Of a stretch of DNA of 64,000 nucleotides, positions 34,565 to 42,455 are shown piece after piece. The notes beneath the pieces were generated by a model. It was not told the origin of the DNA, ran no database searches, and worked only from the letters and a program-made list of their open reading frames with translations. Position numbers and translations under genes: made by a program. The first letter of the stretch is position 1; each line of letters begins with the position of its first letter. Origin of the DNA: Rhodobacteraceae bacterium HLUCCO18 (GTDB lineage: Bacteria; Pseudomonadota; Alphaproteobacteria; Rhodobacterales; Rhodobacteraceae); NCBI GenBank assembly GCA_001314805.1, contig LJSY01000010.1, positions 1 through 64,000 of the forward strand, given 5' to 3'.

Positions 34565-35344
34565 TCAGATCGTGGCGTTGGTCTGCCCGCCATCGAGCAG
34601 GATGTTCTGCCCCACGATGAAGCCCGCATGCTGGGAGCACAGGAAAGCGCACATCGCGCCGAATTCCTCGATCGTGCCGTAACGGCCCGACGGGATGGTC
34701 TGGAGACGGATGCTGTGCGCCTCGTCCATCGAGACGCCCTGCGCCTTGGACACCGCCGATTCGAGCGCCGTGGCGCGGTCGGTGGCATGCGAACCCGGCA
34801 GCAGGTTGTTGATGTTCACGCCTTTCGACGCGACCTGCCGCGCCGTGCCCGCGACGAACCCCGTCAGGCCGGTGCGCGCCGCGTTCGACAGGCCCAGCGC
34901 GGGGATCGGCGCCTTGACCGATTGCGAGGTGATGTTGACGACGCGGCCCCAACCCTTTTCGATCATCGCAGGCATCAGCGCTGTCATCAGCGCGATGGGC
35001 GTCAGCATGTTGGCGTCAAGCGCCTTGATGAAATCCTCGCGGTCCCAGTCGGACCAGAGCCCCGGGGGCGGCCCGCCGGCATTCGTCACGAGGATATCGA
35101 CCTCGCCCGAGGCGGCGAGAACCTGCGCGCGGCCTTCCTCGGTGGTGATGTCGGCGGCGACCGCCGTCACCTCGACGCCGTGTGTCTCCCGGATCGCCTG
35201 TGCCGTCTCCTCCAGCGCCTCGGCGCCGCGCGCGTTCAGGACCAGATCGACGCCCGCCTCCGCCAGTGCCTCGGCGCACCCGCGCCCCAACCCTTTCGAC
35301 GAGGCGCATACCAGTGCGCGCTTTCCCTTGATGCCCAGATCCAT
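34565..35344 (-). CDS. SDR-family protein lacking the catalytic Tyr/Lys
   Basis: A 259-residue short-chain dehydrogenase/reductase fold protein. The cofactor motif is SSKGLGRG (about 16-23), an AADITTEE acidic stretch and VTNAGG follow. At the active site the YxxxK is replaced by Ser-Asn-Ala-Ala-Arg (LGLSNAARTGLTGF), so the proton-relay Tyr and Lys are both missing. An atypical ketoacyl-ACP-reductase-like SDR subgroup with such changes is known. Catalytic activity and substrate are unclear. ATG 35344 begins at the usual place; 10 upstream codons to 35374 are doubtful. Confidence 0.85.
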   Translation of the reverse strand: MDLGIKGKRALVCASSKGLGRGCAEALAEAGVDLVLNARGAEALEETAQAIRETHGVEVTAVAADITTEEGRAQVLAASGEVDILVTNAGGPPPGLWSDWDREDFIKALDANMLTPIALMTALMPAMIEKGWGRVVNITSQSVKAPIPALGLSNAARTGLTGFVAGTARQVASKGVNINNLLPGSHATDRATALESAVSKAQGVSMDEAHSIRLQTIPSGRYGTIEEFGAMCAFLCSQHAGFIVGQNILLDGGQTNATI

Positions 35345-35443
35345 GCCGGCCTCCCTGTCGGTTCGTTTCACCACAGATAGCAGCGCTCCGACTTGAGAAC
35401 CAGCGCCGACAGGTTTCCATGGCGTTCGACGCAGGCCCGGAAC

Positions 35444-35812
35444 TCAGCCGGTGCCGAAGAACTCCTCCCGCACGATCCGACCGTCCGCGACGTGGTAGAT
35501 CGCCACCTCGCGCATGGGCATCCGCTCGCCCGTCGCCTTTTCGGTGGCGTCCATCTCGAAGATCACGGCGAAACGGTCATCGCCGTGCAGGAACGGTCCC
35601 TCGAGATCGGCCGAATGCACCTCGAACGCGCTGTCCCACCAGGCGTGCTTGGCCTTGATCCCGTCCACGCCCACCGTCTCCCGACCGGCGCCGGAGTAGT
35701 CGGCGGCTTCCACCGATACGGCCTGCGGGTGATAAAGCCTGTCGAGGTTCTCCAGTTCCTTGCCGGTCCTGCATCCCTCCACGAGGGCGTTGGCGATGTC
35801 CTGAAGTGTCAT
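35444..35812 (-). CDS. SnoaL-like / NTF2-fold protein
   Basis: A 122-residue protein of the NTF2/SnoaL-like fold, in the group that begins with a helix (DIANALVEGCRTGKELENLDRLYHPQAVSVE) and ends with YHVADGRIVREEFF. Members include small isomerases, hydrolases and regulatory subunits; no catalytic pair is evident. The start at 35812 is preceded by GGAGAGACC. It lies upstream of the SDR gene on the same strand with a 99-base gap. Confidence 0.82.
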   Translation of the reverse strand: MTLQDIANALVEGCRTGKELENLDRLYHPQAVSVEAADYSGAGRETVGVDGIKAKHAWWDSAFEVHSADLEGPFLHGDDRFAVIFEMDATEKATGERMPMREVAIYHVADGRIVREEFFGTG

Positions 35813-35944
35813 GGTCTCTCCTCCCGACTCATGTTCTTGAAATGTTCCAACCCTAACACGCGTCGTTGCCCGACCAAAGCGACGGTTTCATGACCCCGCG
35901 CTTGGCCGTTGCGGCCCCCTGCCCCCACGCTTATATGCCGGCCC

Positions 35945-37555
35945 ATGCCCGACACGCTCCAGACCAACCGCCCCGACCTGCCGCCCGAGATCGCGCGGCG
36001 GCGCACCTTCGCGATCATCTCGCACCCGGACGCGGGCAAGACGACGCTGACCGAGAAGTTCCTGCTTTATGGCGGTGCGATCCAGATGGCGGGTCAGGTG
36101 CGCGCCAAGGGCGAGGCGCGACGCACGCGCTCGGACTTCATGAAGATGGAGCAGGACCGCGGAATCTCGGTCTCGGCCTCGGCCATGTCCTTCGATTTCG
36201 GGACCTGGCGCTTCAACCTCGTGGACACGCCCGGCCATTCGGATTTCTCCGAGGACACCTATCGCACGCTGACCGCCGTGGACGCCGCGATCATGGTGAT
36301 CGACGGGGCCAAAGGCGTGGAAAGCCAGACGCGGAAACTGTTCGAGGTCTGCCGTCTGCGCGACCTGCCGATCCTGACCTTCTGCAACAAGATGGACCGC
36401 GAGAGCCGGGACACGTTCGAGATCATCGACGAGATCCAGGAAAACCTCGCCATCGACGTGACGCCCGCCTCCTGGCCCATCGGCATGGGACGCGATTTCC
36501 TTGGCTGCTACGATCTGATCCACGACCGGCTGGAGCTGATGGATCGCGCCGACCGCAACAAGGTCGCGGAGTCGGTGAAGATGCAGGGGCTCGACGATCC
36601 GAAACTGGCCGAGCACATTCCCGCCGCGCAACTGGCGCAACTCCGCGAGGAGGTCGAGATGGCGCGCGAGCTTCTGCCATCCATGGACCGCACCGCGTTC
36701 CACCAGGGCACGCTGACGCCGATCTGGTTCGGGTCGGCCATCAACTCCTTCGGGGTGAAGGAGCTGATGGACGGGATCGCCGAATACGGACCCGAACCGC
36801 AGGTGCAGAAGGCCGAGCCGCGCGAGGTCGCGCCGGAGGAAACCAAGGTCTCCGGCTTCGTGTTCAAGGTGCAGGCCAACATGGACCCCAAGCACCGCGA
36901 CCGCGTGGCCTTCGTGCGCCTCGCCTCGGGGCATTTCCAGCGCGGCATGAAGGTGACCCATGTGCGCTCGAAGAAACTCATGGCGATCACCAACCCTGTC
37001 ATGTTTCTCGCCTCCGACCGGGAACTCGCCGAGGAAGCCTGGGCGGGCGATATCATCGGCATCCCGAACCACGGGCAGCTCAGGATCGGCGACGCACTGA
37101 CCGAAGGCGAGGCGCTGCGTTTCACCGGCATCCCTTCCTTCGCGCCCGAGCTTCTGCAATCGGCCCGCGCGGGCGACCCGATGAAAGCCAAGCACCTCGA
37201 CAAGGCATTGATGCAATTCGCCGAAGAGGGTGCGGCCAAGGTCTTCAAGCCGCTGATCGGCTCGGGCTTCGTCGTTGGCGTCGTGGGCGCGCTGCAGTTC
37301 GAGGTGCTGGCCAGCCGGATAGAGCTTGAATATGGCCTGCCGGTCCGCTTCGAGCCGTCGCAATTCACCTCCGCCCGCTGGGTGTCGGGGCCGAAGGACA
37401 AGGTGGAGGCCTTCGCCGCCGCCAACAAGCAGCACATGGCCCAGGACAATGACGGCGACCCGGTCTACCTGACGCGGATGCAATGGGACATCGACCGGGT
37501 GGTGCGGGATTATCCCGACGTGACGCTCAGCGCGACGAAGGAGTTGATGGTCTGA
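35945..37555 (+). CDS. prfC: Peptide chain release factor 3
   Basis: RF3, the GTPase that recycles RF1/RF2 after termination. The 536-residue protein has G1 SHPDAGKTTLTEK, G2 KMEQDRGISVSAS (the RGI of translational GTPases), G3 DTPGHSDFSEDTY, G4 NKMD and RF3-specific C-terminal domains (VVGALQFEVLASRIELEYG). ATG 35945 is chosen from the length of homologues; it has no clear ribosome binding site and 12 more codons are open upstream. Its stop overlaps the proposed CTG start of the next gene. Confidence 0.95.
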   Translation: MPDTLQTNRPDLPPEIARRRTFAIISHPDAGKTTLTEKFLLYGGAIQMAGQVRAKGEARRTRSDFMKMEQDRGISVSASAMSFDFGTWRFNLVDTPGHSDFSEDTYRTLTAVDAAIMVIDGAKGVESQTRKLFEVCRLRDLPILTFCNKMDRESRDTFEIIDEIQENLAIDVTPASWPIGMGRDFLGCYDLIHDRLELMDRADRNKVAESVKMQGLDDPKLAEHIPAAQLAQLREEVEMARELLPSMDRTAFHQGTLTPIWFGSAINSFGVKELMDGIAEYGPEPQVQKAEPREVAPEETKVSGFVFKVQANMDPKHRDRVAFVRLASGHFQRGMKVTHVRSKKLMAITNPVMFLASDRELAEEAWAGDIIGIPNHGQLRIGDALTEGEALRFTGIPSFAPELLQSARAGDPMKAKHLDKALMQFAEEGAAKVFKPLIGSGFVVGVVGALQFEVLASRIELEYGLPVRFEPSQFTSARWVSGPKDKVEAFAAANKQHMAQDNDGDPVYLTRMQWDIDRVVRDYPDVTLSATKELMV

Positions 37556-38172
37556 CCCATCAGAACCGCGTCCTGCCCACGGGCGAGTTCGTGGCCGACC
37601 CCGCGCGCGGGACCTTCACCGGGAATCGGGGGATCATCCATCGCCCCGACGGCACGCTCGGCACATCGCGGTGGAGCCACCGGCACTGGCTGATCTGCGC
37701 GCTCACCCATCCACGGGGCCGCTATCACGGACCGATGCCCGACCGGGGGTGGACGGCGCTGTTCTTCCTCGACGAGGCGGTGGCGCTTTCCGCAGGCCAC
37801 CGGCCCTGCCACTATTGCCGGCGGGAGGCGTATCACGCCTACCGCGCGGCCTGGGCGGAGGCCTTCCGCGCCCCGCCCGACCGTATGGCGATGGACGGCG
37901 CGCTCCATGCCGCGCGCGTGACGCGGGCACGGGCGCAGATCCGGCATGAGGGCGATCTGGACGACCTGCCCGACGGTACGTTCATTCTGCATGATGGGCG
38001 CGCCTGTCTGGTGCTGCGGGATCGCCTGTTGCCATTCGCACCCTCGGGCTATCGGGGTGGAGTGCCCCGGCCATCCGGGCGCGAAACGATCCTGACGCCC
38101 GCGCCCAGCATCGCGGTGCTGCGCCATGGATACCGCCCGGCGCTGCATCCATCCGCCACAGCCGTCGCTTAA
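37552..38172 (+). CDS. Conserved protein of unknown function with CHYC motif, CTG start proposed
   Basis: A 206-residue protein that I do not place in a named family. The N terminus THQNRVLPTGEFVADPARGTFTGNRG follows the proposed CTG at 37552 (shown here in part), which overlaps the prfC TGA as CTGA. The next in-frame start would be GTG near 37591, inside this segment. A central motif is GHRPCHYCRREAYHAYRAAW, a possible zinc or nucleic-acid site. The tail is rich in Pro and Arg. The stop TAA forms part of the CtrA box at 38169. Coupled to prfC by position. Confidence 0.7.
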   Translation: MTHQNRVLPTGEFVADPARGTFTGNRGIIHRPDGTLGTSRWSHRHWLICALTHPRGRYHGPMPDRGWTALFFLDEAVALSAGHRPCHYCRREAYHAYRAAWAEAFRAPPDRMAMDGALHAARVTRARAQIRHEGDLDDLPDGTFILHDGRACLVLRDRLLPFAPSGYRGGVPRPSGRETILTPAPSIAVLRHGYRPALHPSATAVA

Positions 38173-38183
38173 CCGACCGTTAA
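38169..38183. promoter_or_regulatory. CtrA-type binding site, second copy
   Basis: TTAACCGACCGTTAA is an exact TTAA-N7-TTAA box. With flanks it shares 15 of 17 bases with the box at 3601. The next start codon on the plus strand is at 38208, 25 bases away, so the box would overlap the core promoter of that gene. Confidence 0.6.
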
Positions 38184-38207
38184 CCATGCGCTTGGGATTC
38201 TCGGCGC

Positions 38208-38720
38208 ATGATGCGCCTCGTCCTCCTCGTGTTTCTGTTCATTCTTTCCGCCGGGCCGGCCTGCACTCCGCTGGCGCAGGGCGGCGTGGCACGGCTGCCG
38301 GCGACGGGCATCGACGGCGCATGGTCCCGGCAGGTCGTCGTCGCGGAGCACGGCCATACCGTAATGGTCGGACAGGTACTCATCCTGCGGCAGGCCGGGC
38401 GCAGCGCGATGGCGGTCGAAGTCGGACAGCTTCCCGACGGGGCAGCGGGGCGTCTTCGGATGGACAGCGCCTGGCATGAGGGGCGGAGGCTATCGTTCCG
38501 CACCATCCGACGCAACGAACCGTTCTGCACGGCCCCTGGCCGGTGCCAAGGGTTCCGGACGGGAACTTTCGCCCTGTCACGCGCCGAGTTCGATGCCGCC
38601 CTGCAATCGGGCCTGAGCGCCACGCTGATCGGCCCGGACGCGGTCGTGAAGGTGCATTTTCCGCCCGCCCTATTCGTCGAGGCGCGGGACCGGGCGCGGA
38701 CCCTCCGTCTCTGGCCCTAA
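38208..38720 (+). CDS. Secreted protein of unknown function
   Basis: A 170-residue protein with a clear signal peptide (MMRLVLLVFLFILSAGPAC), possibly a lipoprotein at Cys19 although the -3 to -1 GPA is not ideal. The mature part is mixed alpha/beta with one Cys pair (EPFCTAPGRCQGF) that may form a disulfide. No family recognised. It starts just after the CtrA box, so CtrA control is plausible. Its stop overlaps the stop of the convergent esterase-like gene (38717-38720). Confidence 0.78.
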   Translation: MMRLVLLVFLFILSAGPACTPLAQGGVARLPATGIDGAWSRQVVVAEHGHTVMVGQVLILRQAGRSAMAVEVGQLPDGAAGRLRMDSAWHEGRRLSFRTIRRNEPFCTAPGRCQGFRTGTFALSRAEFDAALQSGLSATLIGPDAVVKVHFPPALFVEARDRARTLRLWP

Positions 38721-40036
38721 CGCGCGGCCAGCAGCTCCGGCACATGCAGGCGGATCATCTCGTTGCTGTCGGCCACGCCCAGCTGCCGTCCCGCCGAAAA
38801 AGGCAGGTTGTTGTCGTTGCCGACAAGGATGTGTTCCGGCCCATCAAGAATGACGCTTTCTATCGTCACGAAGGGGAAGACGAAACGTCCCTCGGGCACA
38901 TCCCCGTCCGTGGGCAACCGCGCAAGCCCCTCGGGATCGGCGATATCCATCAGGTCGATCTGCGCCAGTCGCGCCACATAGCCTTCCGCGTCGATCCGGG
39001 CCGTGTCGATCAGCGTTATGCGCTTGACCCGTGCGGGTGTGCGGAAACAGCCCTCGCTCTGGCCCTCCGCACAGGCGAGGCTCGGGTGCCCCTGCCCGGC
39101 ATCGCGTTCGATCACCAGCGCGCGGGTGTCGTCGATGAAGTTGAAGTCACCGATGGCCACGGCCCCTTCGGTGAAACGGAACCGAAAACTTTCACCGGTC
39201 CAGTCGCCCGCCGCCGGATCGTAGCCCAGCACGCGGACAACCCCGTCCTCGCTGTTGCCCTCGGCATCGAGGATCGCCCCCTCCAGCATCGCCCAGAGCA
39301 TCGCGCCGTCCGGCGTCATCGCCATCCCCTCGAAGCCGCGCGAACGGGGCACGCGCCAGTCCGCACCGGCCTCCGACGGGACGGTCAGCGCGGGGTGATC
39401 GGGAGAGCGGAGGGTCTCTTCCCCAAGCCGCGTTTCCTGCACGTCGAGGATCACACCGTCGAGCGTCGCAGTGATCATGAAGGGCCCGAATTCCTCGCCG
39501 ATGAACACGCGGTCGCCCACGACCTGGATGCTCTCGGGGTCGAAATCCGCCCCGGTCAGATAACGCGCCTCGGTCGCCTCGTGCACGATCCGGAAGGGCA
39601 CCTTGCGGTCGGGGTCGCGCAGCCAGACACGCGCCCGAACCTCGACGCGGCCGGTGTCGAAATCCGGCACAAGACGCGTGAAGCTGAGCAGCGCGTCGGA
39701 GGAATTCGCCAGGGAGCCGAAGCCGTTGTCGATCAGGGCATAGATCGCGCCTTGCGGGTCGCGCGTGAAGGCATAGGCCGAAAATCCCTGTATCGGCTGT
39801 CCGAAGAAGGGCCGCATCAGGCCGTTCGCCTCTAGCGATTGCGGGGTGTTCACGGGCGCTGTGCCGGCGGTGAACCGGCCCGAAACCCATGCCTCTTCGG
39901 GCGCATTCGCCGGCGGGGCGGAGAAGGAAAGAGCGGGCAGCGCGGCGTGACCGGCAAGGGTCGCGGGGACCATGTCCTGCGCGGAGACCGGCAGGGAAAG
40001 GGTCAAAAGCGGGACGAAGGCGGCGGATCTCAACAT
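38717..40036 (-). CDS. Secreted esterase-like phytase-family protein
   Basis: A 439-residue exported protein. A signal peptide (MLRSAAFVPLLTLSLPVSAQ) precedes a six-bladed-propeller-type esterase-like activity of phytase family domain (PF13449). Characteristic parts are QGFSAYAFTRDPQGAIYALIDNGFG in part, RGFEGMAMTPDGAMLWAMLEG and TIESVILDGPEHILVGNDNNLPFS. Members hydrolyse phosphate or ester substrates outside the cytoplasm. The ATG 40036 is chosen for the signal peptide; the frame to 40099 lacks it. Confidence 0.86.
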   Translation of the reverse strand: MLRSAAFVPLLTLSLPVSAQDMVPATLAGHAALPALSFSAPPANAPEEAWVSGRFTAGTAPVNTPQSLEANGLMRPFFGQPIQGFSAYAFTRDPQGAIYALIDNGFGSLANSSDALLSFTRLVPDFDTGRVEVRARVWLRDPDRKVPFRIVHEATEARYLTGADFDPESIQVVGDRVFIGEEFGPFMITATLDGVILDVQETRLGEETLRSPDHPALTVPSEAGADWRVPRSRGFEGMAMTPDGAMLWAMLEGAILDAEGNSEDGVVRVLGYDPAAGDWTGESFRFRFTEGAVAIGDFNFIDDTRALVIERDAGQGHPSLACAEGQSEGCFRTPARVKRITLIDTARIDAEGYVARLAQIDLMDIADPEGLARLPTDGDVPEGRFVFPFVTIESVILDGPEHILVGNDNNLPFSAGRQLGVADSNEMIRLHVPELLAAR

Positions 40037-40141
40037 GGGACATTCCGGGCTTTGACGATTACGAAGAAACCCAGACTGCCCGCCCGGCGTTACCGGCACA
40101 TGACGCGCATGCGACGAGGATGTGCAGACGCAGCGTCGAAT

Positions 40142-40169
40142 TTGACCGCGTGCTGCTTTTGCGTTATGT
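40142..40169 (+). promoter_or_regulatory. Candidate promoter of the DEAD-box helicase gene
   Basis: TTGACC (40142-40147) and TTATGT (40164-40169) are spaced by 16 bases. This would give a leader of roughly 100 bases before the start at 40279. Confidence 0.4.
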
Positions 40170-40278
40170 GCCCGGGACGGCTGCGATGGGCGCAGCCAGC
40201 GACGCGGAGCGCGCCGGACGTCAGCGCTCCATTTCTTACCGCCGCGCGAGGATCACTCGCGGGCCAGCATGGACGCAT

Positions 40279-42021
40279 ATGACCAGCTTTTCCGAACTGA
40301 ACCTTAATCCCAAGGTCCTCAAGGCCGTTGTCGAAGCCGGCTACGAAACCCCCACACCGATCCAGGAAGGCGCCATTCCACCCGCGCTGGAAGGCCGCGA
40401 TGTCCTTGGCATCGCGCAGACCGGCACCGGCAAGACGGCAAGCTTCACGCTGCCGATGATCACCGCGCTTGCGCGGGGTCGGGCCCGGGCGCGCATGCCC
40501 CGCTCTCTGGTGCTGTGCCCCACGCGGGAACTGGCGGCGCAGGTGGCGGAAAACTTCGACACCTACGCCAAATACGTGAAGCTTACCAAAGCGCTCCTGA
40601 TCGGGGGCGTCAGCTTCAAGGAACAGGATCAGCTGATCGACAAGGGCGTGGACGTCCTGATCGCCACGCCCGGCCGCCTGCTCGACCATTTCGAGCGCGG
40701 CAAGCTCATCCTGACGGACGTGAAGGTCATGGTCGTCGACGAGGCCGATCGCATGCTCGACATGGGCTTCATCCCGGACATCGAGCGTATCTTCGGCCTT
40801 GTGCCCTTCACGCGGCAGACGCTGTTCTTCTCGGCCACCATGGCGCCCGAGATCGAGCGCATCACCAATACGTTCCTGTCGAACCCCGCACGCATCGAGG
40901 TCGCCCGGCAGGCCAGCGCGTCGGCCACGATCGAGCAACGCCTGATCGAGTTCACGCCCACGCGCCGCGACATGGCCGCCGGACAGAAGCGCGAGATGCT
41001 GCGCGCCGCGATCAACGCGGAGGGCGAGGCCTGCACCAACGCGATCATCTTCTGCAACCGCAAGGTGGATGTGGATATCGTCGCCAAGTCGCTGAAGAAG
41101 CACGGCTTCGACGCCGAGCCGATCCACGGCGATCTGGACCAGTCCCATCGCACGCGCACGCTCGACGGCTTCCGCGCCGGAACGATCCGGTTTCTCGTGG
41201 CCTCCGACGTGGCCGCGCGGGGGCTCGACATCCCAAGCGTAAGCCATGTGTTCAACTACGACGTCCCCAGCCACGCCGAAGATTACGTGCACCGCATCGG
41301 CCGCACCGGCCGCGCGGGACGCAAGGGCGTCGCCATCTCGCTGGCGGTGCCTTCGGACGGGAAGTATCTCGACGCGATCCAGGGCCTGATCGAAACCACG
41401 ATCCCCCGGGTCGAGCCGCCATGGTCCCCCGAGGATCGACCGGCGCGCGGCGGCCGGAAGGAAGCGCCCGAGGCGGAAGTCGAGAAACCCACCCGGCGGA
41501 GTCGTGCCCGGCGCGCAAGCCCGCGGGAGGAGGCGCCCGAACCCGCCGCAGCGACACCGGACGAGACCGCGTCCGAAACCCGGACCGAGACGGCCCCCGA
41601 GCCGGAGCCGCAGCCCGAGCGCCGGCCGCGCCGTGAACGCGGTGATCGGGGCGGCCGCTCCGGCGGGCGGGGACGCGATACCGTGGTGGGACTGGGCGAT
41701 CACCTGCCCGGCTTCATCGCGATGAGTTTCGACGAACGACGCGGCGGCCCCGCGCGGGACTTCGCGGAGGCGGAGATCGCCGAGCCGGAGGCCGAGATCC
41801 CCGAGCCGGAGCCAGAGCCGGTAGAGACCGAAACCCCGGCCGAGGCGGAGACCTTCGAGGACGCGCCCAAGCCCAAGCGCCGTCGCAGCCGCGCGAAAAA
41901 AACGGATAGCCCCGCAGAGCCCGACAGCGCCGGGTCTGCCGGCACACACGAGGCCGATGCGCCAGACGCGGCGGATGGCACCGAACCCGCCGAGAATGAC
42001 AGCGCCGATACGGCTGCCTAA
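40279..42021 (+). CDS. DEAD-box ATP-dependent RNA helicase
   Basis: A 580-residue RNA helicase of the RhlE/CsdA type. Motifs in order: Q motif (FSELNLNPKVLKAVVEAGYETPTPIQ in part), I AQTGTGKT (about 46-53), Ia PTRELA, II DEAD (about 155), III SAT, V/VI ARGLDIPSVSHVFNYD and HRIGRTGRAG. After residue 380 comes a 200-residue tail rich in Glu, Pro, Ala and Arg with RGG-like basic and acidic stretches. It likely acts in ribosome assembly, cold adaptation or mRNA decay with RNases. ATG 40279 is preceded by no strong ribosome binding site; homologue starts support it. The stop overlaps the convergent PilZ-like gene. Confidence 0.93.
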   Translation: MTSFSELNLNPKVLKAVVEAGYETPTPIQEGAIPPALEGRDVLGIAQTGTGKTASFTLPMITALARGRARARMPRSLVLCPTRELAAQVAENFDTYAKYVKLTKALLIGGVSFKEQDQLIDKGVDVLIATPGRLLDHFERGKLILTDVKVMVVDEADRMLDMGFIPDIERIFGLVPFTRQTLFFSATMAPEIERITNTFLSNPARIEVARQASASATIEQRLIEFTPTRRDMAAGQKREMLRAAINAEGEACTNAIIFCNRKVDVDIVAKSLKKHGFDAEPIHGDLDQSHRTRTLDGFRAGTIRFLVASDVAARGLDIPSVSHVFNYDVPSHAEDYVHRIGRTGRAGRKGVAISLAVPSDGKYLDAIQGLIETTIPRVEPPWSPEDRPARGGRKEAPEAEVEKPTRRSRARRASPREEAPEPAAATPDETASETRTETAPEPEPQPERRPRRERGDRGGRSGGRGRDTVVGLGDHLPGFIAMSFDERRGGPARDFAEAEIAEPEAEIPEPEPEPVETETPAEAETFEDAPKPKRRRSRAKKTDSPAEPDSAGSAGTHEADAPDAADGTEPAENDSADTAA

Positions 42022-42368
42022 TCCGGAAACCGGTCGGCGATCAGCGCGCCAAGGGCGCGCCGGCTGAACTCCGTCAGGTCGAAGAGATAGGTGGCGCGCG
42101 TGCCTGTCATGCGCAGGCGGCGCGCCCTGTATTGTCCGAGGCTCGGGATCACGACGACGATCTCCTCGGCAAGGGCCAGCTCCGCCCCGGAGGCGTCACC
42201 AAGCTCGAGGTCCACACCCATGGCCGAGAGGGTCGTCACGCGAGCCGCATGAGCCGCATCGCCTATTCGCATCACGGCGGGCCTGATCTCGGCCGGAAGG
42301 TCCAGTCTGCGCGGCGCGACCGGCGTGTCCTCCAGACAGGCCAGACCGGACGTTCTCATCATCGTCAT
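42018..42368 (-). CDS. PilZ-like domain small protein
   Basis: A 116-residue protein resembling a single PilZ domain. RRLDLPAEIR at residue 20 could be the RxxxR arm for cyclic di-GMP, and TTLSAMGVDLEL fits the D/N-x-S-x-x-G beta turn, though D/N is Thr here. The C-terminal beta strands GQYRARRLRM and a terminal helix complete the fold. Cyclic di-GMP binding is therefore uncertain. The gene overlaps the helicase by 4 bases in convergent orientation. Confidence 0.6.
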   Translation of the reverse strand: MTMMRTSGLACLEDTPVAPRRLDLPAEIRPAVMRIGDAAHAARVTTLSAMGVDLELGDASGAELALAEEIVVVIPSLGQYRARRLRMTGTRATYLFDLTEFSRRALGALIADRFPD

Positions 42369-42455
42369 TCCATACGCCTCCGGAAAAACGGGAGCCCGCG
42401 GGCCCCCGTGTCACCTCAGCATGGATGCGTTACGAGCACGTGAATGCGGGCGCGA

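Noticed and set aside
39889..40278. Upstream extension of the DEAD-box helicase
   Set aside because: The open frame overlaps the start of the divergent esterase gene and encodes no conserved residues; helicase similarity begins directly after ATG 40279.
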